64,000 nt of DNA, from positions 1 through 64,000 of the forward strand of contig NZ_CABPSA010000001.1 in assembly GCF_902459615.1 (NCBI RefSeq), in the 5' to 3' direction. The translations under genes were made by a program, and so were the position numbers. A model generated the notes under the pieces. It saw only the letters and a program-made list of their open reading frames with translations. It ran no database searches and was not told the DNA's origin. This document shows positions 17,047-26,013 of this stretch, piece by piece; the stretch's first letter is position 1, and each line of letters begins with the position of its first letter. The DNA comes from Pandoraea commovens. GTDB taxonomy: Bacteria > Pseudomonadota > Gammaproteobacteria > Burkholderiales > Burkholderiaceae.

Positions 17047-18195
17047 ATGCGACGTAAAGTCCTGATCACAATGGCAAGCCTGGCGGCCGCCATGCTGGTT
17101 TCCGCCTGCGGCAAGCAGGAGAACACGACCGCCAACGCGCCGGCGGCCGCGTCCGATGCGCAGGCATCCGCAGCACCGGCGGGCAAGGGCCCGATGGGTG
17201 TGGCGTTCGTCTACATCGGCAACCCGGGCGACGCAGGCTGGACCTTTGCGCATGAGCAGGGCGCGAAGGCAGTCGAAGCCAAGTACGGCGACAAGGTCAC
17301 CGTGACCCGCGTGGAGAACGTGCCGGAAGGCGCGGACTCGGAGCGCGTGTTCCGCGATCTGGCGAGCAAGGGCAACAAGCTGATCTTCGGCACGTCGTTC
17401 GGTTACATGGATTCGATGGTCAAGACGGCTGCCGACTTCCCCGACGTGACGTTCGAGCACGCCACGGGCTTCAAGTCGGCACCGAACCTGGGCACGTACG
17501 ACGTGCGCACGTACGAAGGCGCGCATCTGGCAGGCGTCGTCGGCGGTTACACCACGAAGTCGAATGTGATCGGCTATGTGGCGTCGGTGCCGATTCCTGA
17601 GGTGATCCGCAATATCGATGCGTTCACCATCGCCGCGCGCGAAGTCAATCCGAAGGTCAAGGTGAAGGTCGTCTGGATCAATAGCTGGTTCGATCCGGGC
17701 AAGGAGCGTCAGGCCGCAGAATCGCTGGTGGGTCAGGGCGCCGATGTGCTGATGCAGAACGTCGACTCGGCCGTGGTCATGCAAGTGGCTGAAGAGAAGA
17801 AGATCCACGCCTTTGGCTGGGATTCGGACATGAGCAAGTTCGGCCCTAACGCGCATCTGGCATCGGCCGCCATCGACTGGAGCAAGTACTACATCCGCAC
17901 GGTCGACGAAGTCATGCAGGGCACGTGGAAGAACACGCCGGTATGGGGTGGCATCAAGGAAGACGAAATCAACCTCGTCTCCATCAACGACAAGGCCGTG
18001 TCGGAAGCCGCCCGCAAGGCGGTGACCGCACGCCACGACGCGATCCGCGATGGCAAGTACGACCCGTTCACCGGCCCGCTCAAGGGGCAGGACGGCAAGG
18101 AAATCGTGCCTGCGGGCAAGACGCTCAACGACGACGAAAAGCACCAGATCAACTGGTTCGTGGAAGGCGTCGAGGGCTCGCTGCCCAAGCAGTAA
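17047..18195 (+). CDS. BMP family substrate-binding lipoprotein of the purine ABC transporter
   Basis: A 382-residue protein with a lipoprotein signal: basic MRRK, a hydrophobic stretch, then lipobox LVSAC with Cys at residue 21. A low-complexity Ala/Ser/Thr linker follows, then a BMP (PnrA-like) binding domain with AFVYIGNPGDAGWTFAHEQG, GTSFGYMD and AAREVNPKVKVKVVWINSW. It captures nucleosides or purine bases in the periplasm for the ABC importer upstream. GAGGAG precedes the ATG at 17047; a start at 17032 is possible. Last gene of the transporter operon, before a strong terminator. Confidence 0.92.
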   Translation: MRRKVLITMASLAAAMLVSACGKQENTTANAPAAASDAQASAAPAGKGPMGVAFVYIGNPGDAGWTFAHEQGAKAVEAKYGDKVTVTRVENVPEGADSERVFRDLASKGNKLIFGTSFGYMDSMVKTAADFPDVTFEHATGFKSAPNLGTYDVRTYEGAHLAGVVGGYTTKSNVIGYVASVPIPEVIRNIDAFTIAAREVNPKVKVKVVWINSWFDPGKERQAAESLVGQGADVLMQNVDSAVVMQVAEEKKIHAFGWDSDMSKFGPNAHLASAAIDWSKYYIRTVDEVMQGTWKNTPVWGGIKEDEINLVSINDKAVSEAARKAVTARHDAIRDGKYDPFTGPLKGQDGKEIVPAGKTLNDDEKHQINWFVEGVEGSLPKQ

Positions 18196-18245
18196 ATGGT
18201 TGATCTTGTTCGATCCCGCCGTGCGGCGGGATCATGCTGAGAACG

Positions 18246-18277
18246 AAAAACCGCCGGATCACACCGGCGGTTTTTTT
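18246..18277. terminator. Bidirectional rho-independent terminator
   Basis: CCGCCGG (18251-18257) and CCGGCGG (18264-18270) form a 7-bp stem with seven T residues after it and five A residues before it. It serves the ABC operon and probably the convergent cupin gene, whose stop codon lies inside the T-run. A 9-bp hairpin without T-run (18212-18220 with 18225-18233) sits just upstream. Confidence 0.88.
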
Positions 18278-18800
18278 ATGGCTGGACGGCTGCGGGCGTC
18301 GAGAGCGGTTGCTGGGCGTCACGCGCGTAGAAAACGAGCAGTTCTGCGCCGGTATCCCCCGTGCGGCCACGATGGGGGACATCGACCAGCTCGGCGATCG
18401 TATCTCCGGCAGTGAACGTCCGGGTCGCGCCGCCCTCTGCGCGCGCGATGATCAGCGTACCCGCCACGAGATGCCCAACGATAGGCGCGGGATGCGTGTG
18501 CCAATCCATCACAGTATGCGGGGCGAGGGTGATGCGCATCAGCGTCGGGGCCGGCGCGCCCACCGCGTAGGGCCGGTATGGCGTGCCGTCCCAGGCGGTG
18601 TTGGTCATCAGGAGCGTTTCGGTCGCGACGCCCGTCTGGGTATTGCTGACCTGTGTGGCTTTGGGGTGGCCATCGGCGAGACCTGGCGTTGGCCCGCATA
18701 GGAAAAATGCCGCAGTTAATGCGGTGGCGGCAGCGGTGCGCTTTCGGAGGGTGCGTTGTCGGACGTATACGTTATAAGGCTGGGCAATGTTGACCGTCAT
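18276..18800 (-). CDS. Exported cupin domain protein
   Basis: A 174-residue protein. Residues about 18-43 form a signal peptide (basic RKR, hydrophobic AATALTAAFFLCG, cleavage near GLADG). The remainder is a single cupin domain with the metal-binding HTHPAPIVGHLVAGTLII motif and a second, partial motif near VPHRGRTGDTGAELLVFY. Probably periplasmic; cupins of this size have varied or no known enzymatic activity. It is monocistronic and convergent with the purine ABC operon. An unusually Arg/Thr-rich N-terminus makes the exact start uncertain. Confidence 0.75.
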   Translation of the reverse strand: MTVNIAQPYNVYVRQRTLRKRTAAATALTAAFFLCGPTPGLADGHPKATQVSNTQTGVATETLLMTNTAWDGTPYRPYAVGAPAPTLMRITLAPHTVMDWHTHPAPIVGHLVAGTLIIARAEGGATRTFTAGDTIAELVDVPHRGRTGDTGAELLVFYARDAQQPLSTPAAVQP

Positions 18801-19001
18801 GGGAAGGTCTCGTTCGAGAGAAGGTATGGGGACTTGCAGCCTAAGGTGGCCAAAATCCCATCACCGCTCGGTGCGTCACAAATAGGAGCATTCACAAGTG
18901 GTCATGCCACCCCCGGGGCGCGTGACACGTATCGGTGTTAAAATGTCAGGTTTCGTGGCGCAATTTCGTGCCGCCGCAACTCATCACCCCGGATACCGCC
19001 T

Positions 19002-20597
19002 GTGCTGTCTACTGCCAATATCACGATGCAATTCGGCGCCAAGCCGCTCTTCGAGAACATCTCCGTCAAGTTTGGCGGGGGCAACCGCTATGGCCTGATC
19101 GGTGCCAACGGTTGCGGCAAATCGACGTTCATGAAGATCCTCGGCAGCGACCTGGAGCCGAGCGCCGGCAACGTCATGCTCGAGCCGAACGTGCGTCTTG
19201 GCAAGCTCAAGCAGGATCAGTTCGCGTATGAAGACATGCGCGTGCTCGACGTCGTGATGATGGGCCACACCGAAATGTGGGCGGCCATGAGCGAGCGCGA
19301 CGCGATCTACGCGAATCCGGAAGCCACCGACGACGACTACATGCACGCCGCCGAACTCGAAGCGAAGTTCGCCGAGTACGACGGTTACACCGCCGAAGCG
19401 CGTGCGGGCGAGCTGCTGCTGGGCGTGGGCATTCCGACGGATCAGCATCAAGGCCCGATGAGCAACGTCGCGCCGGGCTGGAAGCTGCGTGTGCTGCTGG
19501 CGCAGGCGCTGTTCTCGAATCCGGACGTGCTGTTGCTCGACGAACCGACCAACAACCTGGACATCAACACGATCCGCTGGCTGGAAGACGTGCTCAACGA
19601 GCGCAACTCCACCATGATCATCATTTCGCACGATCGCCACTTCCTGAACGCCGTGTGCACGCACATGGCCGACATGGACTACGGCACGCTCAAGATTTAC
19701 CCGGGCAACTACGACGACTACATGCTGGCGTCGGCACAGGCTCGTGAGCGTCAGATGGCGGCGAACACCAAGGCGAAGGAACGCATCACCGACCTGCAAG
19801 ACTTCGTGCGCCGCTTCTCGGCGAACAAGTCGAAGGCCCGTCAGGCGACGAGCCGTCTCAAGCAGATCGACAAGATCAAGGTGGAAGACATCAAGCCGTC
19901 GTCGCGTCAGAACCCGTTCATTCGTTTCGAGTTCGAGAAGAAGCTGCACAACCTCGCGTTCGAATTCGAGGGCATTTCGAAAGCCTACGACCGTCAGATT
20001 TTCAAGAACTTCACCGGTGCAGTGCGCGCGGGCGAACGTGTTGCGATCATTGGCGAGAACGGTGCCGGTAAGACCACGTTGCTGCGCAGCCTGATGGCCG
20101 ATCTGCCGGTCGACGGCGGCAATGTGAAGTGGGCAGAAAACGCGAATATCGGCTATTTCCCGCAGGATACGTCCGAAGCATTCCCGGAAGACCAGACGCT
20201 CACCGACTGGATGACGCAGTGGGGCAAGGAAGGCGATGACGATCAGGTGATCCGTGGCTCGCTCGGCCGTCTGCTGTTCGGTGGCGACGATGTGGGCAAG
20301 TCGGTGCGCGTGCTGTCCGGTGGCGAAAAGGGCCGCATGATCTGGGGCAAGCTGATGCTGGGCCGTCACAACGTCATGATGATGGACGAGCCGACCAACC
20401 ACATGGACATGGAATCGATCGAATCGCTTCAGATCGCGCTCGACAAGTATCCGGGCACCCTGATCTTCGTGTCGCATGACCGAGAATTCGTGTCGGGCCT
20501 GGCCACGCGCATCATCGAAGTGAAGAACGACGGCACGCTGGTCGATTACGCCGGGACTTATGAAGAGTATCTGGCTAGCCAGGGCGTGGAAGTCTGA
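19002..20597 (+). CDS. ybiT: ABC-F family ATPase, YbiT type
   Basis: A 531-residue soluble protein with two ABC domains and no membrane segment. The start (V/M)[19 protein letters not shown] aligns with E. coli YbiT, so I accept the GTG at 19002. First domain: Walker [10 protein letters not shown] and [11 protein letters not shown]. The charged linker (about 235-310) is the tRNA-interaction region. Second domain: GENGAGKTT, signature LSGGEKGR and [14 protein letters not shown] proteins bind the ribosomal E site and modulate or rescue translation; YbiT itself is poorly characterised. Monocistronic. Confidence 0.9.
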   Translation: MLSTANITMQFGAKPLFENISVKFGGGNRYGLIGANGCGKSTFMKILGSDLEPSAGNVMLEPNVRLGKLKQDQFAYEDMRVLDVVMMGHTEMWAAMSERDAIYANPEATDDDYMHAAELEAKFAEYDGYTAEARAGELLLGVGIPTDQHQGPMSNVAPGWKLRVLLAQALFSNPDVLLLDEPTNNLDINTIRWLEDVLNERNSTMIIISHDRHFLNAVCTHMADMDYGTLKIYPGNYDDYMLASAQARERQMAANTKAKERITDLQDFVRRFSANKSKARQATSRLKQIDKIKVEDIKPSSRQNPFIRFEFEKKLHNLAFEFEGISKAYDRQIFKNFTGAVRAGERVAIIGENGAGKTTLLRSLMADLPVDGGNVKWAENANIGYFPQDTSEAFPEDQTLTDWMTQWGKEGDDDQVIRGSLGRLLFGGDDVGKSVRVLSGGEKGRMIWGKLMLGRHNVMMMDEPTNHMDMESIESLQIALDKYPGTLIFVSHDREFVSGLATRIIEVKNDGTLVDYAGTYEEYLASQGVEV

Positions 20598-20642
20598 CGT
20601 TCACGAACGTTCGATAGATACGCCGTTACGTCGTATCAAGGG

Positions 20643-20669
20643 CAGGGCGCTTGCATCGCAGGCGCCCTG
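20643..20669 (+). terminator. Probable terminator of ybiT
   Basis: CAGGGCGC (20643-20650) pairs with GCGCCCTG (20662-20669) over 8 bp around an 11-nt loop, 45 bases past the stop. Only a broken T-rich tail (TTTGCGTTT) follows. Confidence 0.5.
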
Positions 20670-20748
20670 TTTGCGTTTACAGCGAAATGCATTGCGACGG
20701 GCGGACTACAATGGCCATTCGTTGCTCAACGCCAGCAGGAGGCAATGC

Positions 20749-22182
20749 ATGAAGACGTACGACAAGTTTTTCATCGACGGACAGTGGGTGACGCCGGTCG
20801 GGCGCGGCACGCTGGACGTGTTCCATTCCGCCGACGCGAAGCTCATGGGCCGCATTCCCGAGGGGGCGTCGGAAGACACGGAAGCTGCGATTGCCGCTGC
20901 GCGCAAAGCGCGTGACGCATGGGCGGCTACACCGGCTGCCGAGCGTGCCGGTTATCTGCGTAAGATTGCGGCGGGCCTGAAAGCGCACACCGACGAGCTG
21001 GCGCAAGTCATGACGGGCGAGACGGGCATGCCGATCAAACTCGTGCGTGCCATTCAGGTTGGCGGTCCCGTGTATCACTGGAACAAGTACGCCGAGCTGG
21101 CCGAGTCGTTCGAGTTCGAGGCACGCGTCGGCAATTCGTTGGTGGTGCGCGAACCGGTCGGCGTTGTGGGCGCGATCACGCCGTGGAATTACCCGCTGAA
21201 CCAGATCACGCTCAAGGTCGCACCGGCGCTGGCTGCTGGTTGCACGGTGGTGTTGAAGCCATCGGAAGTGGCGCCGTTCAACGCTTTCATTCTGGCCGAA
21301 GTGATCGAAGAGGCTGGACTGCCGCCGGGCGTGTTCAATCTGGTGACGGGCCTCGGTCCAGTCGTCGGCGAGGTGCTGGCAAGGCATCCGGATGTCGACA
21401 TGGTGTCTTTCACCGGATCGACGCGCGCGGGAAAACGCGTGTCGGAGGTAGCGTCGCAAACCGTCAAGCGTGTCGCGCTGGAGTTGGGTGGAAAGTCGGC
21501 CTCGGTGGTGCTAGACGATGCGGACCTTGCCGCAGCCGTCAAAGGAACGCTCAATGCCTGCTATCTGAATTCGGGGCAGACATGTTCTGCGCACACGCGC
21601 ATGCTGGTGCCAGCGTCGCGCTATGACGAGGTCAAGGCATTGGCGAAAGAGGCTGTGACACGTTTTACGTTGGGCGATCCGCGCGAGGAAACGACGCGCC
21701 TCGGGCCGCTTGCGTCATCTGCGCAACGCGAGCGCGTGCAGACGTACATCCGCAAGGGTTTGTCTGAAGGTGCGGAGTTGATTTCGGGTGGGGATACGGT
21801 GCCCGAGGGCTTCGAGGAGGGCTTCTTCGTGCAGCCGACGGTGCTCGGACGTGTGACACCGGACGCCACGGTGGCGCAGGAAGAGATCTTCGGCCCCGTG
21901 CTGTCGATCATCACGTATCAGGACGAAGCCGACGCAGTGCGTATCGCTAACGATTCGATCTACGGGTTGGGCGGCGGCGTCTGGTCAGGCGATGAGGCGC
22001 GCGCGGTGCGTGTGGCCCGTCAGATTCGCACCGGACAGGTTGACATCAACGGCGGGGAGTTCAATGTGCAGGCCCCGTTCGGTGGGTTCAAGCAATCGGG
22101 CCACGGGCGGGAGAACGGCGTGTACGGCTTCGAGGAGTTCCTCGAGTACAAGTCGCTTCAGTTCAAGTCTGCGAAGTCGTAG
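20749..22182 (+). CDS. NAD(P)-dependent aldehyde dehydrogenase
   Basis: A 477-residue member of the ALDH superfamily. Catalytic Cys279 lies in GQTCSAHTR and the general base Glu245 in LELGGKSA. Also present are the cofactor-binding TPWNYPL and FTGSTRAGK and the C-terminal [16 protein letters not shown] use the ATG at 20749, preceded by AGGAGG, which gives normal family length; the frame is open from 20560 but that part is not homologous. Oxidises an unidentified aldehyde to the acid; the nearest family text is shared by several semialdehyde and aromatic aldehyde dehydrogenases. Its end overlaps the convergent DUF1289 gene by 20 bp. Confidence 0.88.
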   Translation: MKTYDKFFIDGQWVTPVGRGTLDVFHSADAKLMGRIPEGASEDTEAAIAAARKARDAWAATPAAERAGYLRKIAAGLKAHTDELAQVMTGETGMPIKLVRAIQVGGPVYHWNKYAELAESFEFEARVGNSLVVREPVGVVGAITPWNYPLNQITLKVAPALAAGCTVVLKPSEVAPFNAFILAEVIEEAGLPPGVFNLVTGLGPVVGEVLARHPDVDMVSFTGSTRAGKRVSEVASQTVKRVALELGGKSASVVLDDADLAAAVKGTLNACYLNSGQTCSAHTRMLVPASRYDEVKALAKEAVTRFTLGDPREETTRLGPLASSAQRERVQTYIRKGLSEGAELISGGDTVPEGFEEGFFVQPTVLGRVTPDATVAQEEIFGPVLSIITYQDEADAVRIANDSIYGLGGGVWSGDEARAVRVARQIRTGQVDINGGEFNVQAPFGGFKQSGHGRENGVYGFEEFLEYKSLQFKSAKS

Positions 22183-22378
22183 AACTGCTGTCGCAAAAGC
22201 GCATCCCCGTGCCTTCGCGGGTGATGCGCTCCCACACCGCTGCCTTCTCTTCCTCGGTGAAAAACACCCAGTTGGAGACTTCGTAGGCGGTGCGGCCGCA
22301 ACCTTTGCAGACGTCGTCGAAAAGTGTCGAGCAAACGCCAATGCAAGGGCTGTCGGGGCGGTCGTGCAATTCGGACAT
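22163..22378 (-). CDS. DUF1289 family small cysteine-rich protein
   Basis: A 71-residue protein with the DUF1289 signature: CIGVC near the N-terminus, then CKGCGRT and a conserved tryptophan in [12 protein letters not shown]. The four cysteines probably bind a metal or Fe-S cluster; no function is established. I start it at the ATG at 22378 (MSELHDRP); a GTG at 22414 would add 12 residues, and neither start has a clear ribosome binding site. The 3' end overlaps the aldehyde dehydrogenase gene on the other strand by 20 bp. Confidence 0.82.
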   Translation of the reverse strand: MSELHDRPDSPCIGVCSTLFDDVCKGCGRTAYEVSNWVFFTEEEKAAVWERITREGTGMRFCDSSSTTSQT

Positions 22379-22539
22379 AGGGGAGAATTCGGCCAGGTCT
22401 GGCGGGGGTGACACAAGATGTTGCCATTATCGCATCGATGGCCGGGGCGGTTTCGATTCCCCTACGGGTGGAGGCGGACGGTGGACATTTGCGTCCGTTT
22501 CAGGTTGGCGAGGGTATTGATTGATAGGTGACGATCGTT

Positions 22540-22962
22540 ATGCTGCGTAGCTGGCAACTTTTTGCGCTGGGCTCGGCGTTTTTCGCTGCACTGACAGCGA
22601 TATTCGGCAAACTCGGGGTGGCGCAGGTCAACTCGAACATGGCTACGTTGATTCGTACCGTCATCATTTTCGGGGTGACGCTGGCCATCGTCGGCATGCG
22701 TGGGGAGTGGCAAAGGCCGACAAGCCTGAGCGCCAACACGTGGGTCTTCCTTGTCCTCTCCGGGGTCGCCACGGGGCTGTCGTGGCTCTGCTACTTCCGG
22801 GCGTTGCAACTGGGGCCGGTGTCGGGTGTCGCGCCACTCGACAAGCTCAGCGTGGCGATGGCGATGCTGATCGGGTGGGTGGTGCTTGGTGAGCCGTTTT
22901 CGCTGAAGGAGGCACTCGGCGGCGCGTTGATCGTCGCCGGCGCCCTCGTGCTGGTGTTGTGA
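22540..22962 (+). CDS. Half-size EamA/DMT family transporter
   Basis: A 140-residue membrane protein with about five hydrophobic segments, corresponding to one EamA repeat instead of the usual two. It must act as a dimer. Typical text is LVLSGVATGLSWLCYFRALQLGPVS and the closing GGALIVAGALVLVL. Substrate unknown; single-repeat DMT proteins include small multidrug and precursor exporters. The ATG at 22540 has AGGTGA eight bases upstream; a GTG at 22528 is less likely. It ends 4 bp from the convergent phospholipase gene. Confidence 0.85.
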   Translation: MLRSWQLFALGSAFFAALTAIFGKLGVAQVNSNMATLIRTVIIFGVTLAIVGMRGEWQRPTSLSANTWVFLVLSGVATGLSWLCYFRALQLGPVSGVAPLDKLSVAMAMLIGWVVLGEPFSLKEALGGALIVAGALVLVL

Positions 22963-22966
22963 CGCC

Positions 22967-24265
22967 TCACCAACGGAACACGCTGTAGCCGATGCGCACC
23001 TGCGACCGCGAGTGACGGTTGTAGTCGAGCATATCTTCGCCGTAACCCGTGAAATAGCCGAGCCAGATATAGCCGCCGGTGCCCGGAATCAGCTTGCCGA
23101 GTGGATAGGTCACCTGCACATCCACACTGCCGTAGTTGCGCTTCATGCCCTTGCGAAGCGTTGCACCGATCTGCCAGCCATTGGGTTTGCCCCACAACAC
23201 GAGCAAGTCCATGTAGCCCCGATAGTCCTGAATATCGGGGTTGTCCTTCTTCTCCAGATAGGCATAGAGCTTCGGCGCGATCGTCCAGTGATACTCGGAC
23301 GGGTTGCCGAACGTGAGGATCGGTTTCACGAAGACGGTGTTGATGCTGCGCGAGTCGTCGCCTGCTTTGCCGTTGGACTCGTGTTCGATACCGGCGGCGA
23401 CACCCAGCGACGAGAACCAGCCAGCACGCACCCCCGTGTCGGGGACGTAGTAGAAGAAACTCGGACGGTAATTCGAGTCGCGGAACGGTGCGGATTCGGC
23501 TTCCAGATCCCACGTCGACAACTGGGTGTAGCCGAAGTACAGATTGTCGAGGAAGGATTTCGACGTGGGGTTGTCGGGCTTCAGAATGTGGAACTTGAAG
23601 CTGAGCTGAAAGCGCGCGTTAGCGTCGCCGTTCTTGCCGAACCCAATGTACATCGGCTCATTCGACGAAATACGGGCGAACTCGGCGTCGGCTGTCGGGG
23701 CGATCGCCTCGGGCGATGTGGCGGCCGGTGCCGCCGCGACTGCGGCAGACGCTGGCGCTGCTGTGCCGTTGCCAGTGCCCGAGGTCGCGCCGCTTTCCGC
23801 AGGGATCGGCGCTGCGGCGACCATCGGTTCGGCAGGTGCGGCGCGATCCAGCACCACGGTGGTGATCGAGGCGTCCCAGTCGACCGGCTCGATGCGTACG
23901 GACCCGCGTAACTCTTTGGGCAGGACTGCTGAATAAGAGACGCGACGGAACTGTCCGTTGGACAGGGTGAGCTGAGCGGGGACGATCGCGGCCCGCTTCA
24001 GATGCAGCAGTGTCGGTTTGAAGTCGTCGTTAGAGATGCGAACGACGATTTCTTCCGGCAAATGGATGGTCTTGCGGCCTGGCGAGTCCTGTGTAGCCAA
24101 CAGCATGAGCTGCAACGGCGCACCGCCTGTAAGGGCGCGCGGCGGTTGCAGTAGCGAGAGATCCGCATGTGCGGCGCTACTCAGGGCCAGGCAGAGGGCG
24201 GCTGCGCCGACCTGAACGGCGCGAAGCGGCGATGGGGCGAATGTGGCGAGATTCGTCTTGAGCAT
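22967..24265 (-). CDS. pldA: Outer-membrane phospholipase A (OMPLA-like) with extra N-terminal domain
   Basis: A 432-residue exported protein: signal peptide ending near SSAAHA (about 34), a beta-rich N-terminal region (35-140) with no clear family, an Ala/Pro/Thr-rich linker (about 140-190), and a C-terminal OMPLA beta-barrel. The barrel carries the active-site text GIEHESNGKAGDDSRSIN, matching the His-Ser-Asn triad of PldA, plus LYFGYTQLSTWDLEAES and a terminal aromatic residue (Trp after VFR) as in outer-membrane barrels. It hydrolyses outer-leaflet phospholipids. E. coli PldA has 289 residues, so this one is about 140 longer. Confidence 0.87.
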   Translation of the reverse strand: MLKTNLATFAPSPLRAVQVGAAALCLALSSAAHADLSLLQPPRALTGGAPLQLMLLATQDSPGRKTIHLPEEIVVRISNDDFKPTLLHLKRAAIVPAQLTLSNGQFRRVSYSAVLPKELRGSVRIEPVDWDASITTVVLDRAAPAEPMVAAAPIPAESGATSGTGNGTAAPASAAVAAAPAATSPEAIAPTADAEFARISSNEPMYIGFGKNGDANARFQLSFKFHILKPDNPTSKSFLDNLYFGYTQLSTWDLEAESAPFRDSNYRPSFFYYVPDTGVRAGWFSSLGVAAGIEHESNGKAGDDSRSINTVFVKPILTFGNPSEYHWTIAPKLYAYLEKKDNPDIQDYRGYMDLLVLWGKPNGWQIGATLRKGMKRNYGSVDVQVTYPLGKLIPGTGGYIWLGYFTGYGEDMLDYNRHSRSQVRIGYSVFRW

Positions 24266-24312
24266 CGATCCGGTCTGAGTTGGCGACTTCAGGCCGGGAT
24301 GCCTGAAGCCGG

Positions 24313-25995
24313 TTAAGAACCGCCTCGGGTGAGTACCCGGAGGTCGGATTCGCGGGCGCAGCGATCGCGTCCACGAGATTTGGCAAGGTACAGCGCTGCG
24401 TCGGCGCGTTGCAGCCAGGCGTTGTCGTCGTCACCCGTGTGCCATTGGGCTACGCCGGCACTTATCGTGAACTGAAGCGATCGACCGTCGACGTTGATGC
24501 GTGATTCGCGAACGGCTTCGCGCAGCCGTTCAGCGGCGTCGAACGCCCGTGCTTCTGTGGCGCCACTCAGGATAATAGCGAATTCTTCGCCCCCCAAACG
24601 ACCGCAGATGTCATCTTCGCGTAACGATTCGTGACAAAGCCGGACAAAGGTGGCCAATACCGTGTCGCCCAGCGCATGTCCCCAGGTGTCGTTGATCTGC
24701 TTGAAATGGTCCAGGTCGACAAGGATGACACTTGTCGGCACGTCTGCGGAATCCGCCTGCATGACTTCGGCACGCAGGCGCTTGAGGAAGTGGCCGCGTG
24801 AAAGCGCGCCGGTCAGTGCGTCGTACTTCACCTCGTGTTCGAGGGCTGCATTTTTTGCCAGCGTGTCCGTCAACTGGAGCTTTTCGCGGCGCAGGTAGCG
24901 CACGAGCAGATAGAGCGCGCCAGCCGAGCTGAGCAGCAACGCGAACACCAGTAAGGCATAACGTCGTCGTTCGACCGAGAGGCTGCCGAGCGTTGGCGCT
25001 TCGCTCATGGTGTAAATCACCATGTCGCCGTCCGACGACGGTTCGACATCCAACAAATACGGCTGATTGTCAGGGCGCACGCGTACCAGCCGCGCACTGT
25101 GTTTGTTGTCCTCGTCGTCCGGTCCCATTTTGAGAAAGTTGGGCGTGCTGGGTGTCAGATCGTAGTTTTCGATGGGGACGACAGTGAAGTCTTCCTGCAT
25201 ATACAGATGGCGGCGCTCCGGGCGTGAGAGATTGAACACCGCTGCACCCGGCACCGCCAGTCCGGTGAAGGTCGGGTCGTTGGCGAGCACGATCACGCCA
25301 TTTTTGTCCGTGATGAACGAAGCGCCGCTGTCGACCCAGTGCGACAACCGACGAATGCCGAGCTTGACGACAACGACGCCGACCAGAATGCCGTCGTGAT
25401 AGACCGGCGCGGTGAAGTACATGCCAGGCATTCCCGTCTTGCGTCCGGTGACGTATTGCTGCCCCGCGCCGCCAAGGACTGCCGTGTTGAAGTAGTCGCG
25501 GTCGCCGTAGCGGTCGCCGATCAGCGGGTTCGTCGAACTGAAGTCGCTGGACGCGATGGTGATGCCGTCGGGCGTTCCTAACCAGACGAGATCCGCGCCG
25601 AAATACAGCTGCGCGACGCGCAGCAGCTCATTGACGGGCTTCAGGACGGGATTCGCCAGCAGTATCTGTCGCGCTTTGTCCTGCGGAACATGTGTCAGAG
25701 GATGGGTGGCAATCGAATTCGCGGCGGACTGAATCTGCTCGATTTGCGCGAGGACCTGCGGGATGCCGCGAATGAGCATCAGATCCTGATTGACCGTATG
25801 AACGGTGCCATGCGCCAGCCTCGTGGCGATGCTGCGCTCCTCGTAAAGCAGGCGCGCGGCACGGTTCGCCACGAGTTGGTCGGCAGCGAAACGCGCCAGA
25901 CCCCAGGCGACAAGGACACACAGCAGAACGACGACGCCGCACAAAAAGGCGAAAGCGGCATGTCGACGGGAAAGAGGAGCGTTGACCAACGGCAA
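24313..25995 (-). CDS. Membrane diguanylate cyclase with Cache-type sensor
   Basis: A 560-residue protein: membrane helix at about 13-35, a periplasmic dCache-like sensor (50-340; LVWLGTPDGITIASSDF and FITDKNGVIVLAND are typical), second helix at about 345-366, then GGDEF (390-550). The catalytic motif is GGEEF at 468-472. An RxxD inhibitory site (R459-D462) stands five residues before it, so product inhibition by c-di-GMP is likely. It synthesises c-di-GMP in response to a periplasmic signal. The predicted start is TTG at 25995, 18 bp after the stop of the EAL gene, without a visible ribosome binding site. Confidence 0.88.
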   Translation of the reverse strand: MPLVNAPLSRRHAAFAFLCGVVVLLCVLVAWGLARFAADQLVANRAARLLYEERSIATRLAHGTVHTVNQDLMLIRGIPQVLAQIEQIQSAANSIATHPLTHVPQDKARQILLANPVLKPVNELLRVAQLYFGADLVWLGTPDGITIASSDFSSTNPLIGDRYGDRDYFNTAVLGGAGQQYVTGRKTGMPGMYFTAPVYHDGILVGVVVVKLGIRRLSHWVDSGASFITDKNGVIVLANDPTFTGLAVPGAAVFNLSRPERRHLYMQEDFTVVPIENYDLTPSTPNFLKMGPDDEDNKHSARLVRVRPDNQPYLLDVEPSSDGDMVIYTMSEAPTLGSLSVERRRYALLVFALLLSSAGALYLLVRYLRREKLQLTDTLAKNAALEHEVKYDALTGALSRGHFLKRLRAEVMQADSADVPTSVILVDLDHFKQINDTWGHALGDTVLATFVRLCHESLREDDICGRLGGEEFAIILSGATEARAFDAAERLREAVRESRINVDGRSLQFTISAGVAQWHTGDDDNAWLQRADAALYLAKSRGRDRCARESDLRVLTRGGS

Positions 25996-26013
25996 AGGCG
26001 GTTGCTGACGCGT

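Noticed and set aside
18984-20477. 497-codon minus-strand ORF opposite ybiT
   Set aside because: Antisense shadow of a well-supported ABC-F gene; Arg/His/Val-rich with no domain.
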